DNA of 64,000 nucleotides, from the NCBI GenBank assembly GCA_000818945.1, contig KN805373.1, positions 186,001 through 250,000 on the forward strand, given 5' to 3'. The position numbers and the translations under genes were made by a program. A model generated the notes under the pieces. It worked only from the letters and a program-made list of their open reading frames with translations. It made no database searches and had not been told where the DNA came from. Below are positions 28,141-38,195 of the stretch, piece after piece. This stretch comes from Schizochytrium sp. CCTCC M209059 (Eukaryota; Sar; Bigyra; Thraustochytrida; Thraustochytriidae). The stretch's first letter is position 1. Each line of letters starts with the position of its first letter.

Positions 28141-29760
28141 ATGGACGTCTTTCGTGAAGAGACGTTTGACGTGGCAGCTCTCTTGGCGTCTGCGACGCTC
28201 GGCACTGTCCCCACACGCAGAATTTTCGACACGCGCTTTAAATTTGCCGTTGCTCGCGATGCCCTTCTTGTGGAGGCTTTACTTGTACAAAAGGGCTTCG
28301 TCGCGGCATGCACGCAGAACAGGCTCGAGGTCATGTGCTGTCTCCAAGAAGAAGCGTTGCTTCCCGCAGAACTGCGTGATTTACGCCTTTATGTTCGTCC
28401 TAATATGCAGAGCACTCCCGACGCGATCAACGACGAGGAGGAGGAGGAGGAGGAAGCAGCACTCATGGCTCGATTTTGCGAATGCAAACTCAGGTCTCTG
28501 CTGCATGAGTGTGGCTGGGCGAGCCTTGACGCAGACGATCCGTGGAAGCTCTACCAAGTGACTGCCGAGGATCTCGCGCGACCCATGACGGAGGTCGCGG
28601 CGGCGGTAATACGAGTGAATTTCAGGGCCGAGAAAGACGAAATGAAATTTTCTGCACATGTCGTAATGACAGAGGTGGTGGCCATGGCAAAGCCCGAGCA
28701 ACTCCGTCCTGGCGCGCACCTTATCCTTTTGCCAACGAGCGAAAATGTGCTCTTGTCCATTTCAAAAATCGCCCCAGCCGACATTGCATTGAAGCCTTCA
28801 GCCACAGATCGCTGGCTCGAAAAGCACAATGCTGACATGAAGAGTGACCGTGTGCAGATCCCAGATCCGCGCTCCTTTGCAGATTTTTCGTGGCGTATGC
28901 GGTGCGAAACAGGAATATCGGTCCCTACTTCGTGCAGCGCAACATTTGTTTGCGCAAAGGCTACTGAATCGGGTCTCTCGTCCTGTGCGCCTTTTCTGTT
29001 TTGCATGAGCTCGTTCACTCCGGTCCCTCGACGCCGCGCCTTGAGCTTGGTGCTTTCTCTTGCGGTACGTGACCTGCTTAAATGTTTGCGGCCATTTCTC
29101 AAGCGAAACTGGAAGGATCGATTTCTTGGGAATAACACTCCAAGCGCCAGCGTTTGCCAAGGCATGCGATCTGCGCGGGATGTGTTGCGCGCTCAGAAAC
29201 AACGTGAGCTCGGTCAAGGACCAAGCGTTTGGAGTCAAATCTGGGCTCCAGAGCTCGATCGTCAGCTGCGCCAGCAACTGCAATGTTTGCCCAAGTTTCC
29301 TGCACCAGAAACCAAGACGCGTCCGTGTATTTCTGTCCTGACACCGCCGGCCAAAATGCCAGAAAGCTTACGTGCTAAGCGAATGCGCTCAAGATCAATC
29401 TCCGCCAAGGCGGTACTGAAAGGCGCTGACGAGGGAAAAAAGAAACTGACGAAGAAGAGCAAGAAGGAGAGTCGGAGCTGCGAGACCACATGCAAAAGTG
29501 CAGAACAACAAAGCAAGTCAAACTTGCTGGAACATCGTAACGCCGAGGCGGCTGTGCCGAATTCTGGACGTAGCTCTTGCCCTTCCACCACTTCATTTGT
29601 TTCAAAACCTCAAGTTAGCATGGCGCTCCCTTCATCTCATTCCGGAGTCGTACCAGACGCAACGTGGAAAGTGCCCCAACTTCGTGCATGGCTTCGCGAG
29701 CGCAAGTTGCCTGCGACAGGACGAAAAGCGGACTTGCTGGCTCGCATTCGTGGGGACTGA
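28141..29760 (+). CDS. SAP-domain protein, otherwise unknown
   Basis: 539 residues from the ATG at 28141. An in-frame open stretch reaches back to 28042 and overlaps the preceding gene. The C-terminal about 32 residues form a SAP motif, W-x-V-P-x-L-R-x-W-L-R-x-R-x-L-P-A-T-G-R-K-A-D-L-L-x-R-I. SAP is a short helix-loop-helix that binds DNA in many chromatin and repair proteins. The region before it (about 400-500) is Lys/Ser-rich and probably disordered. The N-terminal about 330 residues look globular, with an acidic insertion of Glu (about 98-105), and match no family I recognise. Start is 69 bp after the coiled-coil gene on the same strand. Nuclear location is inferred. Confidence 0.65.
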   Translation: MDVFREETFDVAALLASATLGTVPTRRIFDTRFKFAVARDALLVEALLVQKGFVAACTQNRLEVMCCLQEEALLPAELRDLRLYVRPNMQSTPDAINDEEEEEEEAALMARFCECKLRSLLHECGWASLDADDPWKLYQVTAEDLARPMTEVAAAVIRVNFRAEKDEMKFSAHVVMTEVVAMAKPEQLRPGAHLILLPTSENVLLSISKIAPADIALKPSATDRWLEKHNADMKSDRVQIPDPRSFADFSWRMRCETGISVPTSCSATFVCAKATESGLSSCAPFLFCMSSFTPVPRRRALSLVLSLAVRDLLKCLRPFLKRNWKDRFLGNNTPSASVCQGMRSARDVLRAQKQRELGQGPSVWSQIWAPELDRQLRQQLQCLPKFPAPETKTRPCISVLTPPAKMPESLRAKRMRSRSISAKAVLKGADEGKKKLTKKSKKESRSCETTCKSAEQQSKSNLLEHRNAEAAVPNSGRSSCPSTTSFVSKPQVSMALPSSHSGVVPDATWKVPQLRAWLRERKLPATGRKADLLARIRGD

Positions 29761-29845
29761 TGGTAGCAACTAGCGAGGAGAGCAAAGGTGATGACTTTAT
29801 GAACAATTTTCTATGCCTGGCCCCACGTTATTTGGGGGTGCTCGA

Positions 29846-30748
29846 CTACGCAGAGGCCGCGAATGAGTGCACAAGTACTTTAACAGCGCCAGATTTGCAC
29901 TCTGCGTCAACTTGGTCGATACATTGACGACAACGAGCGAGAGAAAAGATATCTTCTCCATCAGCATTCTTATCCCGCAGACTCGATTCCATGTCAATCC
30001 AGGGCGCTCGATGCGAAGCGGTCGAGTCCGTGAAGTCATCAATCGCGCTCGAAGCAATGCCCGCGAGAACCTTTGAAATGTTGTGAGGACCGATGCCACC
30101 TGCATATCCGCACGGAAGGCCTTCTGCGACATCCGGGCGCGGAAACGTTGTTCGCTCCACACCAGTGCCGACGCTATCATCAAAGAGGACGCTCATGTTA
30201 AAAAGTGTATCTTTGCGAGCGAGAAGCGGCTCCCACAGCGCGCGTGTCTCCTCGTTGCGCTGCAAGATCCATTCCATGGCAGGCAGCGCAGCAATGCATT
30301 TGGTGACATTATCAACCTGTGCAGCGAGGTTGGAGGAGTCTACATTGTTTGCCTTGGTGGCATTGACCTGAACGCGTCGAAATCCGAGCGCAAAGAGACG
30401 CTCCACGAAGGAGACGTCGCCATTGAGCACTTGCTCGCACCGTGAGCTGCATAGGTGCGCGGCCAGCAAGACCGTGGGAACTCCTGTTTGGTGATTTGCC
30501 TTGCACACTAGTTTGCAGAGCGAGTCTTCCACCCATTTCATGCTTGGAAATCGTGGCTGGCCCTCTTTTTCCGGCCGAAAGAGCACGCCCCACTCGGCCC
30601 AGGGCGCACGCTCGCGCGATATCTCGACGACATCTTCGGGGGCGACGCTTTCGTCCACGCCGCAGAAGCCTACGCGCAGCAGCGGCAGGCACGCCTCGCC
30701 GTGGCGTGCCACCTTGGCTGCGCTTGGTCCGTCCTCGCTCGCCGACAT
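29846..30748 (-). CDS. TrpF-like (phosphoribosylanthranilate isomerase-like) TIM barrel protein
   Basis: 300 residues. Features match the TrpF family: an early beta strand with Cys29 (LRVGFCGV), Asp190-Asp191 in VLFDDSVGTGV, and the phosphate-binding loop CGYAGGIGPHNI (213-224). In TrpF a Cys and an Asp at these places are the general base and acid of the Amadori rearrangement in tryptophan synthesis. The protein is longer than usual (about 200-250 residues) and no other trp gene lies in the window. It may be a paralogue with another sugar-phosphate substrate. The 3' end is 85 bp from the SAP gene stop; the start faces the RUS gene. Confidence 0.6.
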   Translation of the reverse strand: MSASEDGPSAAKVARHGEACLPLLRVGFCGVDESVAPEDVVEISRERAPWAEWGVLFRPEKEGQPRFPSMKWVEDSLCKLVCKANHQTGVPTVLLAAHLCSSRCEQVLNGDVSFVERLFALGFRRVQVNATKANNVDSSNLAAQVDNVTKCIAALPAMEWILQRNEETRALWEPLLARKDTLFNMSVLFDDSVGTGVERTTFPRPDVAEGLPCGYAGGIGPHNISKVLAGIASSAIDDFTDSTASHRAPWIDMESSLRDKNADGEDIFSLARCRQCIDQVDAECKSGAVKVLVHSFAASA

Positions 30749-31016
30749 TGTTTGTTACCCACCTCGGTCTCGTTTGCTTTCTGCGCCGGGAATGCAGTTT
30801 GATGTGTCCTGCACTCGACCGAGATCGTTCGATCGCAAGACGGTTGACGGAAAAAACAGGGGAGAAGAAGGCGATCTGAAACGGTCGATCACGTTACTTG
30901 ACGTTGCGGTTACAATTCTTTCTTTCTTTCTTTCTTTTTCCCAAAGTTTTTGGAGCGCTCGTCTTCATTTTAAAGGTCGGTCAGCAAACACCAATAGCAG
31001 GGGAAGACGAAGCCCC
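30749..31016. promoter_or_regulatory. Bidirectional promoter of the TrpF-like and RUS genes
   Basis: 268 bp between divergent ATGs, with a (TTTC)n tract at about 30917-30938. The long open frame that continues upstream of the RUS ATG overlaps the TrpF-like coding region and is not taken as coding. Confidence 0.5.
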
Positions 31017-32570
31017 ATGTCCTACGGCGCCAATGCTGTGCGGCGACGGCTGCTCTCGGGCACAGCGCGACGCGCGGCGGCTGCCCAGGAGAGTCTTGGC
31101 GTGAGCCACACTGGTCATGCTGCAAGACAAGAAGCCGGCGAGGCTGGCCAACTGGAGCACAAGTTTCTTCGCAAACCATGTGGCAACGAGTGGCACCGGG
31201 CTCCTGTTCGCCAGCTGCCAAGCGTCTTGGAGCGGACGCGCGATGCTTTTATCGAGGCCAGAGACCATTTGCTCCCCAAGAACTACAATGTCTCGGTAGG
31301 CCCGCGGTATATCGAGTACGTGCAATGGTCAATGGCCGCTGGCGTGGTGGGCACCACGTCTGGCGTCATCTCAATGCAGTCCCTTCTCATGGCCGTGGGA
31401 CTGGGCCAAGGCGCGATCCCCACGGCTGCAGCGCTCAACTGGATCCTCAAGGACGGTCTCGGACAATTGGGCGGCGTCCTCTTTGCCTCGTCCGTGAACC
31501 AGCGCTTCGACGCCGAACCCAAGCGCTGGCGTCTCAAGGCCGCCGCCATTTTGGACGCGAGCATACTTCTTGAGGTCGCAACACCATGGTTTCCGCAGTA
31601 TTTCCTGCCCATTGCTTCCATTGCAAATATTGGCAAGAACGTAGGTTGGCTCGCCGCCAGCGCGACGCGCGCTAATATTCATCGAAGCTTCATGCGCGAG
31701 GAAAACCTTGGCGACATCACAGGCAAGGCCGGATCGCAGACCATTGCCTCATCGGTGATAGGCACGGGTGTCGGCATCACCGTATCATCGTTCGTCGGCT
31801 CGACGACTTCGACCTTGCTGCTCACGACAGCTGCCCTGTCTGCTCTGCATATGACCTTACTTTACAAGTCGCTACAGACGGTAACAATCCACACATTGAA
31901 TTTGCAGCGGCTTTGGTTGGCCCTTCGACCTTCTTTCGAGTACAGCAATACAACGAGCAAAAACGCAACGCTTGCAAAGGAGTATCCTGATGACACAAAG
32001 GAGCCAATTGTCACGAGCCGCGTGGTGCCGGCGAAGATTCTTTCTCCGGACGAGGTGAATTTACTTGAGACGGTCATTCACTTTGGCCAGCTCTCAGCAA
32101 GTCGATATAGCGCGTCCGTCTTGACGCAGGACCCTGATCTCCTTGCACACTTACCCGCGTCGGCACGTGCAAGCGCAAAATTACGGATCGGGGCAAGGCT
32201 CGACGAAGCATTTCCGCGACCTGGGGCTTTTGCCGCCGCACTCGAGCTTGCACAGTCACGCGGCGAAAAGCATTTGCTCAATCTGCTGCCCTGTGGCACT
32301 GTGCATCTTCTTTTTCTCCATGATGCAGTTGCGCGAGATGTACTCGTGGGCACATTGCATGCCATGCACGTTTACCAAGCGGTCGTGCATCTCCCAGCAT
32401 CTGGTCTTGACGAGGCGGATGCATCGAGGGTGATTGAAGTCTGCAGAGCTCGTGCCTTGCGTGAAGACGATCCAGATCTCATTTTCCGCGAGCTCGCAGC
32501 TCGCGGTTGGGACACTGCACATCTTTTCTTCGAGCCATATCGCGCAAGAGTCCATGCCAATCCGCATTAG
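31017..32570 (+). CDS. RUS (root UVB sensitive)/DUF647 family membrane protein
   Basis: 517 residues from the ATG at 31017, chosen because upstream codons in the same frame overlap the divergent TrpF-like gene. The DUF647 core is about 70-290: a conserved start (LPKNYNVSVGPRYIEYVQW), glycine-rich hydrophobic helices (GVVGTTSGVISMQSLLMAVG), W-x-LKDG-x-GQLGG, and NIGKNVGWLAASATRANIHRSF. The family occurs across eukaryotes (RUSF1 in animals, six RUS proteins in plants, linked there to UV-B and vitamin B6 responses). The N-terminus is Arg/Ala/Ser-rich without acidic residues for about 25 residues, suggesting a mitochondrial presequence. The C-terminal 200 residues are the less conserved soluble part. 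Confidence 0.88.
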   Translation: MSYGANAVRRRLLSGTARRAAAAQESLGVSHTGHAARQEAGEAGQLEHKFLRKPCGNEWHRAPVRQLPSVLERTRDAFIEARDHLLPKNYNVSVGPRYIEYVQWSMAAGVVGTTSGVISMQSLLMAVGLGQGAIPTAAALNWILKDGLGQLGGVLFASSVNQRFDAEPKRWRLKAAAILDASILLEVATPWFPQYFLPIASIANIGKNVGWLAASATRANIHRSFMREENLGDITGKAGSQTIASSVIGTGVGITVSSFVGSTTSTLLLTTAALSALHMTLLYKSLQTVTIHTLNLQRLWLALRPSFEYSNTTSKNATLAKEYPDDTKEPIVTSRVVPAKILSPDEVNLLETVIHFGQLSASRYSASVLTQDPDLLAHLPASARASAKLRIGARLDEAFPRPGAFAAALELAQSRGEKHLLNLLPCGTVHLLFLHDAVARDVLVGTLHAMHVYQAVVHLPASGLDEADASRVIEVCRARALREDDPDLIFRELAARGWDTAHLFFEPYRARVHANPH

Positions 32571-33601
32571 GCGTTCATTGTTCCATTCTCGATAGTGTCT
32601 TGCACGCTGGGTCGCGCGGGAAGCGATCGGCGGTGTAAACGTATTCTATATTTGCGCATCTTCTCAATTGCTTTCGCTACCAACGTATGATCCCAATCGT
32701 CCGTTGCGACTTCGCAGAGCTGCGGCACATACATATACGTATTTATCTCTCGTTTTCCTGATGTCGTCACAAGTTCCGATGTCCTTTGTAATTTAAAGTA
32801 TTCAAGGCGTGAAGATGGAGTCTTCCTTCCTCTCCCAATCTCAACACGCAAGACAAGATACCTGTATGTAAGCTATAGCCCAACTCTGTCGCGTCTTTTT
32901 TATCCTCTTCTTCCTTGCCCAAGCCGCGGATACATTCTGTCGAAAGCGCGCGCCTTGCCCTCTCGAGGCTCATCACCCATCAAAGCACTGACAAGGGAAG
33001 CAAGCATGCCTTGGCACGGACGGCGCTTCCCAGCATCTGCCGCGATCGGCGCGGGCCAACGACAGAGGGCGCGACAGAGGGGAAAAGAGGAGCATAGCCT
33101 CGTAAGGGAAACAGGGAAAAAAGGAAAGAAGAAAAGAAAAGAAAAGAAAAAAAGGCCCTTTGCGGGTGCCCCATTGCGGACTTGCGGGGCCGCATACCCC
33201 AGTGAGCGGCGCGTTTGATCGACTTGCGCAGGCGGCCTGCTGCGTGCAACCACCGGAAGCTCACAAGTGAACCATGCGCGCGTCCCTGCAGTATGGCGGG
33301 GACAGGGCCAAGTGAAGTATCCGGCGATAACCCACTTGCGCGCGCTCGGAAGCGCGCCTTGGGCCGCCGGGCAGTTCTCCTTCGAAGTCGCTGCTCGCCT
33401 CGGCCGGTCGCCGCCGCGCCGCGCCGCGCCGCGCCGCTCTCCTCTCCTCCCCTCCCCTCCCCTCTCCTCTCCTCTCCTGCGCAGCCCCGCCGCGCGCCCG
33501 CGCCCCGCCGCGCGCCCTGCGCCGCCGAAAAGGCGTCGCGTGGCCTCGGAGCGTCCTCTCCATCGGCGGATCCGAAGCCGCGCGGCGACGAGCGCGCCGG
33601 C
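32571..33601. other. Intergenic/5' region of the MATH-BTB gene
   Basis: About 1 kb with an (AAAAG)n tract (33120-33152), then strongly GC-rich CGCCGCGCC and CTCCCCTCC repeats (33410-33540). An in-frame ATG at 33293 would extend the MATH-BTB protein by 103 residues, but that stretch is Arg/Pro/Ala simple sequence. Confidence 0.5.
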
Positions 33602-35266
33602 ATGTTTAGCGTGTCGGCCAAGTCGCGCGTGAGCGTGGTGGACCAGCCGTACTCGGAGTCCGAGAACGTGACGCGCGCCTTCAAGGGCGGCCACAGGCTG
33701 TGCATCTGGGCGTTTTCCACGCGCGTCAATGGGCTCCCGCAGGACTCCGTGCGCAGCTCCGAGTTCAAGGTGGGCGACCACCACTGGCGCGTGGAGTGCC
33801 ACCCTGCCGGCGTCCGCTCCGAGGTCGCCGACTACGTTTCGCTTTTTATTCGATACCTCGGACCTGACGACCGCGTTACCGCACACTGGGAGCTCCGGTG
33901 CGTTAACAAGGACCCGGACCGCCACAAGGAGCGGCGCTGGGTCAAGAACGATACGCATAATGTCTTCAAAAAGAACAACCGATGGGGCTGGGACAAGTTT
34001 ATGAAGAAATCACTCATCTTGGAGGAATCCGAGGGGTTTCTGCATCGCGATGACTGCGCCATCTTCGAAGCGGGCGTTATGCTCAACTCGATGCACAAGA
34101 CGCTCGCGAAAACGGAACTGTACAAACACACGCCCCCCTCGACGGTCAGCGAAGATCTCGTGCGCATCCTCGAGTCTGGTGAGCTCAGCGACGTTGAGTT
34201 TGTTTTGGAAGACGGTACCGTTCGGCAACGCGCGCATCGGCAGATCCTCGCTGCGCGCTCCAAGGTCTTCGCCCGCATGTTCAGTGGGCTTTACATGGAA
34301 CACAAGCCTTCATCCGAAAAATCTAGCAACGAAATTGTCATTCCCGACATCGATGGCCAGGTCTTTGAGGAGCTTCTTTACTTTCTTTACTCGGGCAAGC
34401 TCAAATCTGACCTTTTCAAGTACGAACGAGAACCCAAGGAAAAACGTAAGAAACGCAGGCGCGACGGTTCGACAAAGACGGTGGAAAACGTCGCCGTCGT
34501 CGATGCCGACGAATCATCGCAAAATCACGATGGCGAGGTCGAGTCTGGCGCCACCGTCGAGGTCACGGCTAGCGGTGAAAGCTCTGTGCCTCTTTCCGCA
34601 TGTTTTGACCACTTTCGCTTCGTCATCGGGCTCTTGCAGGCTGCCGATAAGTACGAGGTTTCTGCTTTGCGCGCAACGTGCGAGCTTTATCTTTGCAAGC
34701 TCGTCGACGCACACTCGGTCGTTGACCTCGTCATGCTCGCCGACATGTACAATGCCGCCGAGCTCAAAACTGAGTGCCTCGAGTACATGGCCTGGCACCA
34801 GCCCATCACAATCACGAGGAGACAGATTAACAGCCTCAGCAAGCTCTTGCTGGTGGAAATTATGAAAATGAGTACCGCCGACGTCGCCACTCATGATACA
34901 CAGGAAAAGGGCGCCGAGCCCGTCAACCACCTTTTTGTGTCCAGTTTTATCGACTTTGTTTCGCCGGACTTTGATTCCATTGTCGCGGATTACACCAAGG
35001 ATGAACTCAAGCTCCGCCTCGCGCTCTTTGCCGCGTCCACCAAAGGCGAACGCGACGAGCTGGAGAAGCGTCTGCTAGGGATTGTCAGGAACACACGTGC
35101 TTCAAATACGCCAACGTCTGCAAGTCGTGGCGGGTCCTCGCCACAACAAGAGTGGCGCTCGTCCAAGCGTTCCTCTGAACGTCGTGCCAAGCGCTCTGTC
35201 TCGTCAACAAATGAGGACTCCCCTTCCCCTCAAACTGCTCGTCCTGGTGACGAGCCTCACGAGTAG
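33602..35266 (+). CDS. MATH-BTB protein (SPOP-like), with split BTB and SAP-like tail
   Basis: 554 residues from the ATG at 33602. The MATH domain is about 20-155. The BTB domain starts at about 183 (LSDVEFVLEDG, AHRQILAARSKVFARMFSG) and is interrupted at about 268-335 by an acidic/basic insert containing KEKRKKRRRDG, a likely nuclear localisation signal. It resumes with GLLQAADKYEVSALRATCE and a BACK-like 3-box. A stretch near 464-495 (TKDELKLRL...TKGERDELEKRLL) resembles a SAP helix-loop-helix. SPOP-type proteins bind substrates with MATH and cullin-3 with BTB to form a ubiquitin ligase. That is the expected role, probably nuclear. Confidence 0.88.
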   Translation: MFSVSAKSRVSVVDQPYSESENVTRAFKGGHRLCIWAFSTRVNGLPQDSVRSSEFKVGDHHWRVECHPAGVRSEVADYVSLFIRYLGPDDRVTAHWELRCVNKDPDRHKERRWVKNDTHNVFKKNNRWGWDKFMKKSLILEESEGFLHRDDCAIFEAGVMLNSMHKTLAKTELYKHTPPSTVSEDLVRILESGELSDVEFVLEDGTVRQRAHRQILAARSKVFARMFSGLYMEHKPSSEKSSNEIVIPDIDGQVFEELLYFLYSGKLKSDLFKYEREPKEKRKKRRRDGSTKTVENVAVVDADESSQNHDGEVESGATVEVTASGESSVPLSACFDHFRFVIGLLQAADKYEVSALRATCELYLCKLVDAHSVVDLVMLADMYNAAELKTECLEYMAWHQPITITRRQINSLSKLLLVEIMKMSTADVATHDTQEKGAEPVNHLFVSSFIDFVSPDFDSIVADYTKDELKLRLALFAASTKGERDELEKRLLGIVRNTRASNTPTSASRGGSSPQQEWRSSKRSSERRAKRSVSSTNEDSPSPQTARPGDEPHE

Positions 35267-35980
35267 CTGCGCAATGCCAGCAGACTTTCCATGTGTACTA
35301 CTTATATCATTTTCCTTGCTTGTTTGTCATGGATTCTTTCTTTCTTTTTTTCCCCCTCTCATTTTCTTTCTCCATTCCCGTCAAATTGTTTGTTTTTCGA
35401 GTTGCTTTTTCGTGGTTTGGCCAAGAAAAAAAATCGTTCGTCCATTCGTTCAGAATCGGATATTCCTTTGCGCGTGCGGGGAAAAGTTTATGCCAATCTA
35501 GGCCAGGCCCATCACCTTCATTGAGAAAAGAAAAACAGAAAAGGTGGTAGGTTAGGTATAGTATACCACGGGTGTCTGTCTAGGCTTCTCTGTGACAAAA
35601 TGCATTCACAGTACACACCTTCCATGAAGGAGTCCTCACGCGTACGGTTTATCCGTTCACTCAAAGGAAAGATTTCTACCGTAGTTAGACTGAGAGTCCC
35701 GAGCTGCCTCGCGAACCTTTGGAGGTCTCACGGAAAGCAAAAAAGGGCGAATTAGCGTACGCAAGCAAGTAAGGAAGTATGCAAGCAAGCAAGCAATCAA
35801 TCAAGCAAGCAAGTTCTACGAACTGAGTGCGCGACCGAACGTGAAGTGAGGAAGACCTGACCGACTAAATTTTTTTCCCTCCTTTTGCTGGAGAGGCGGA
35901 GGAGCGCCAGCGCTTGCGCGAGGTGTTCGTGCAGACGTGCGCGCGGGCGAGCGCACGTGCAAAGCAAGACGCAGGGAAAG
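35267..35980. other. Intergenic region with (GCAA)n tract
   Basis: 714 bp between two + genes. Pyrimidine-rich after the MATH-BTB stop (35320-35410), with an imperfect (GCAA)n tract at 35756-35814. No ORF supported. Confidence 0.55.
35756..35814. repeat. Imperfect (GCAA)n tract
   Basis: GCAA units with GTAA, GGAA and TCAA variants, upstream of the EF-hand-like gene. Confidence 0.85.
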
Positions 35981-38098
35981 ATGGCGCAGGCCCGGCATAA
36001 ACAGACAACGAACGAGTTTTACAGAGCTGTGCTTGACAATGCACTGCGTGAAGAGTGGAAAGAAGCTGAGCCTGAAGAGCATGAAGAACGAGTTGCGTGC
36101 TCGCGCAGGCTTTCCGCACTCTATGGATACAGCATGAAGTCCCCAGTCGTCAAGCAGCGAGTATCGAGCCGTCAGCGTCAGCGCGCGATCTCATCGCAAA
36201 ATTCATTTCGATCATCCTCACGACAAAGCTCCGTTCGCACGCCAAAAGCAACAAGGTCTTCGACCAATCTCACTGACCCCAGCTGCGGTTTGCTTCAGTC
36301 TGTTGTGCTTGAAGGTGGCGCGGAAAATATCGCTTACGGCATGGGTGGTATGCAACTCCAAGACGAGGTTTTCTCTGATCTTAGCGACGATGATGCTGAC
36401 CTCGATGAGCCCTTCTCCAATGGTCTTATTCACCATCCAGCCACCTCGAGTCCCACCGGCAGTGGCGAAAAAAGAAACACAAAGACAGAAAGTTTCCTCG
36501 CTGATCGGAGCGAGAGTGACCCAAGACGGAGCTCGATGCTTTCCCAAAAAACCAAGCGTCTTAAGAAGAAAAGCTCGAGGTTGCTGAATGCGGCAAACTC
36601 GATGTTACACCCTGGTGCCAGAGCTCCACCATGGTATGCTGGTTATCAGAACTCTTCACAAGCGCCCTCGCACGCGGATCGAGAGATTGGGCATCGCTAC
36701 GGCCACGCTGCCATTCTGAATTATCAGCGTCTCGAGCATGGCATCGTCAACAAATCCATTGATCGAGGCATCACGAATGTGACGCTGAAAAATGCCATGC
36801 CTAAATTTCGAGGCGAAAATGCCTTTGTCGACGAGTACAAAGATCCCTTGTTTGGACGACCAGGGGCATGGCCCCACGGCGCCTCGTACGTGACGGGGTC
36901 AAATTTGAAGCCATCAGAACCCACGCCCGAAATCACGCCGCATCTCAAGGTTTACATGGGCAAAGTCCGCGAAGGTGTTGAAAAGTTGTCCTCTGCTATC
37001 TTGATGCAGCAGCGAGAGGCTGACATGCATCGCTCGACCTTTCTCGCCTCCCGTCCAAGCCTCGAGATCGATTCCAAGACGGGCAAACCCTTGAATCTCT
37101 CGAATGAGCTCGTCACGGCGATGCCACGCGTTCGCTTCTGGCATGGCAGCACAGTCCTCACTGAAAAGACAGAAGATGAATCGGCACTTGAAAAATTCGT
37201 GGCCAAGCAGCAGCAGCAGTTTCACGCCATGATTGCTCTAAAATGGTCAGAGTCGCTCTACCTATACAAGCTGTTGCGAGCGCTCTCAGTACAGCTGCGT
37301 CCGGGGCTCGAAGAATTTAACTCCTTGATGAGTGATGTGCAGCACGCGACTGGTGGCGGCCACGTTTGGCGAAAGGACTCTGCCGAAAGCGAAGGCAAAG
37401 TGGATGATGCCAACGGCGACGAAAACGAAGTTGAAGCCGCTTTAAGTTCTGCACACGAAGAGGGCATTCTTGCAAGAAGCGAGTCAAAGCATAGCGAAGG
37501 AAAGGAAAGTGATGGCAGCGAGAGCTGCAAAGCGTCACGACCTTCGAAGCTCATTGACCGCGAGACCTTTGTCAATGTGGTATGTGCGCATTTTGAGCAC
37601 GCCGATCGCCGTAGAATCAACAAGCTATACTCCGGGTTTGATCCACACCGTCTCGATGGTGTTGATTACCGCGTTATTATGGGAACCCAGCGTTGTTTTT
37701 GGAAATACAACAATGAAAGCATCGTCGATAAACTTTCTTCCCTTTTCGACATTATGGACAGTTGCGATCGAACCGGCATCATTTCTGCGGACGAGATTAT
37801 CACGATGCTTCAGGTGTGCGCGGCCAGCGAGGTCGACGAGCAAAAGATGCTTCAGGCTGCGCAAGTTTCCCTGGGAAATATTGTCGCCACTCACTCGCTT
37901 GTGAGTGAGCCCGGATTCATGCACCGCGAGGAACTCTTGCACGTACTTGCAAACCCACACGCTGCAGCGCCTCTAATTGAAGCCTTTGGCTGTCAGCTGC
38001 AAGCGCGAATGGACGTCTTGCTTCCAAGCGTCCATGGTTCGCTTTCCCCCGGCCTGTCCAAGGAAAAGTCAGAATCGGACACGGAGTCCAAGACATGA
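35981..38098 (+). CDS. Protein with degenerate EF-hand-like C-terminal region, unknown function
   Basis: 705 residues from the ATG at 35981 (in-frame upstream codons are Arg/Cys simple sequence). The N-terminal about 220 residues are Ser/Arg-rich. A middle part (about 225-320) has ordered segments with Tyr/Gly/Pro (GHRYGHAAILNYQRLEHGI). Helices near 390-430 are followed by an acidic linker. The region about 530-620 has two EF-hand-like units; the second, LFDIMDSCDRTGIISADEI, has a loop one residue longer than the canonical twelve and few acidic ligands. Calcium binding is therefore doubtful. Flagellar proteins with degenerate EF-hands look like this, but I do not recognise the family. Stops 97 bp from the convergent RING gene stop. 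Confidence 0.6.
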   Translation: MAQARHKQTTNEFYRAVLDNALREEWKEAEPEEHEERVACSRRLSALYGYSMKSPVVKQRVSSRQRQRAISSQNSFRSSSRQSSVRTPKATRSSTNLTDPSCGLLQSVVLEGGAENIAYGMGGMQLQDEVFSDLSDDDADLDEPFSNGLIHHPATSSPTGSGEKRNTKTESFLADRSESDPRRSSMLSQKTKRLKKKSSRLLNAANSMLHPGARAPPWYAGYQNSSQAPSHADREIGHRYGHAAILNYQRLEHGIVNKSIDRGITNVTLKNAMPKFRGENAFVDEYKDPLFGRPGAWPHGASYVTGSNLKPSEPTPEITPHLKVYMGKVREGVEKLSSAILMQQREADMHRSTFLASRPSLEIDSKTGKPLNLSNELVTAMPRVRFWHGSTVLTEKTEDESALEKFVAKQQQQFHAMIALKWSESLYLYKLLRALSVQLRPGLEEFNSLMSDVQHATGGGHVWRKDSAESEGKVDDANGDENEVEAALSSAHEEGILARSESKHSEGKESDGSESCKASRPSKLIDRETFVNVVCAHFEHADRRRINKLYSGFDPHRLDGVDYRVIMGTQRCFWKYNNESIVDKLSSLFDIMDSCDRTGIISADEIITMLQVCAASEVDEQKMLQAAQVSLGNIVATHSLVSEPGFMHREELLHVLANPHAAAPLIEAFGCQLQARMDVLLPSVHGSLSPGLSKEKSESDTESKT

Positions 38099-38195
38099 CA
38101 ATCAATTTGAAGGCTCAAAGACATTTTCAGAAATAACAACAATGATGACGAAGGGGTTTTGTTGGAAGAAAGTTAACACGACCAAATGTATTTGA

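Noticed and set aside
30501..31016. N-terminal extension of the RUS protein by 172 codons
   Set aside because: It overlaps the divergent TrpF-like coding region and its promoter, and is low complexity with a TTTC repeat.
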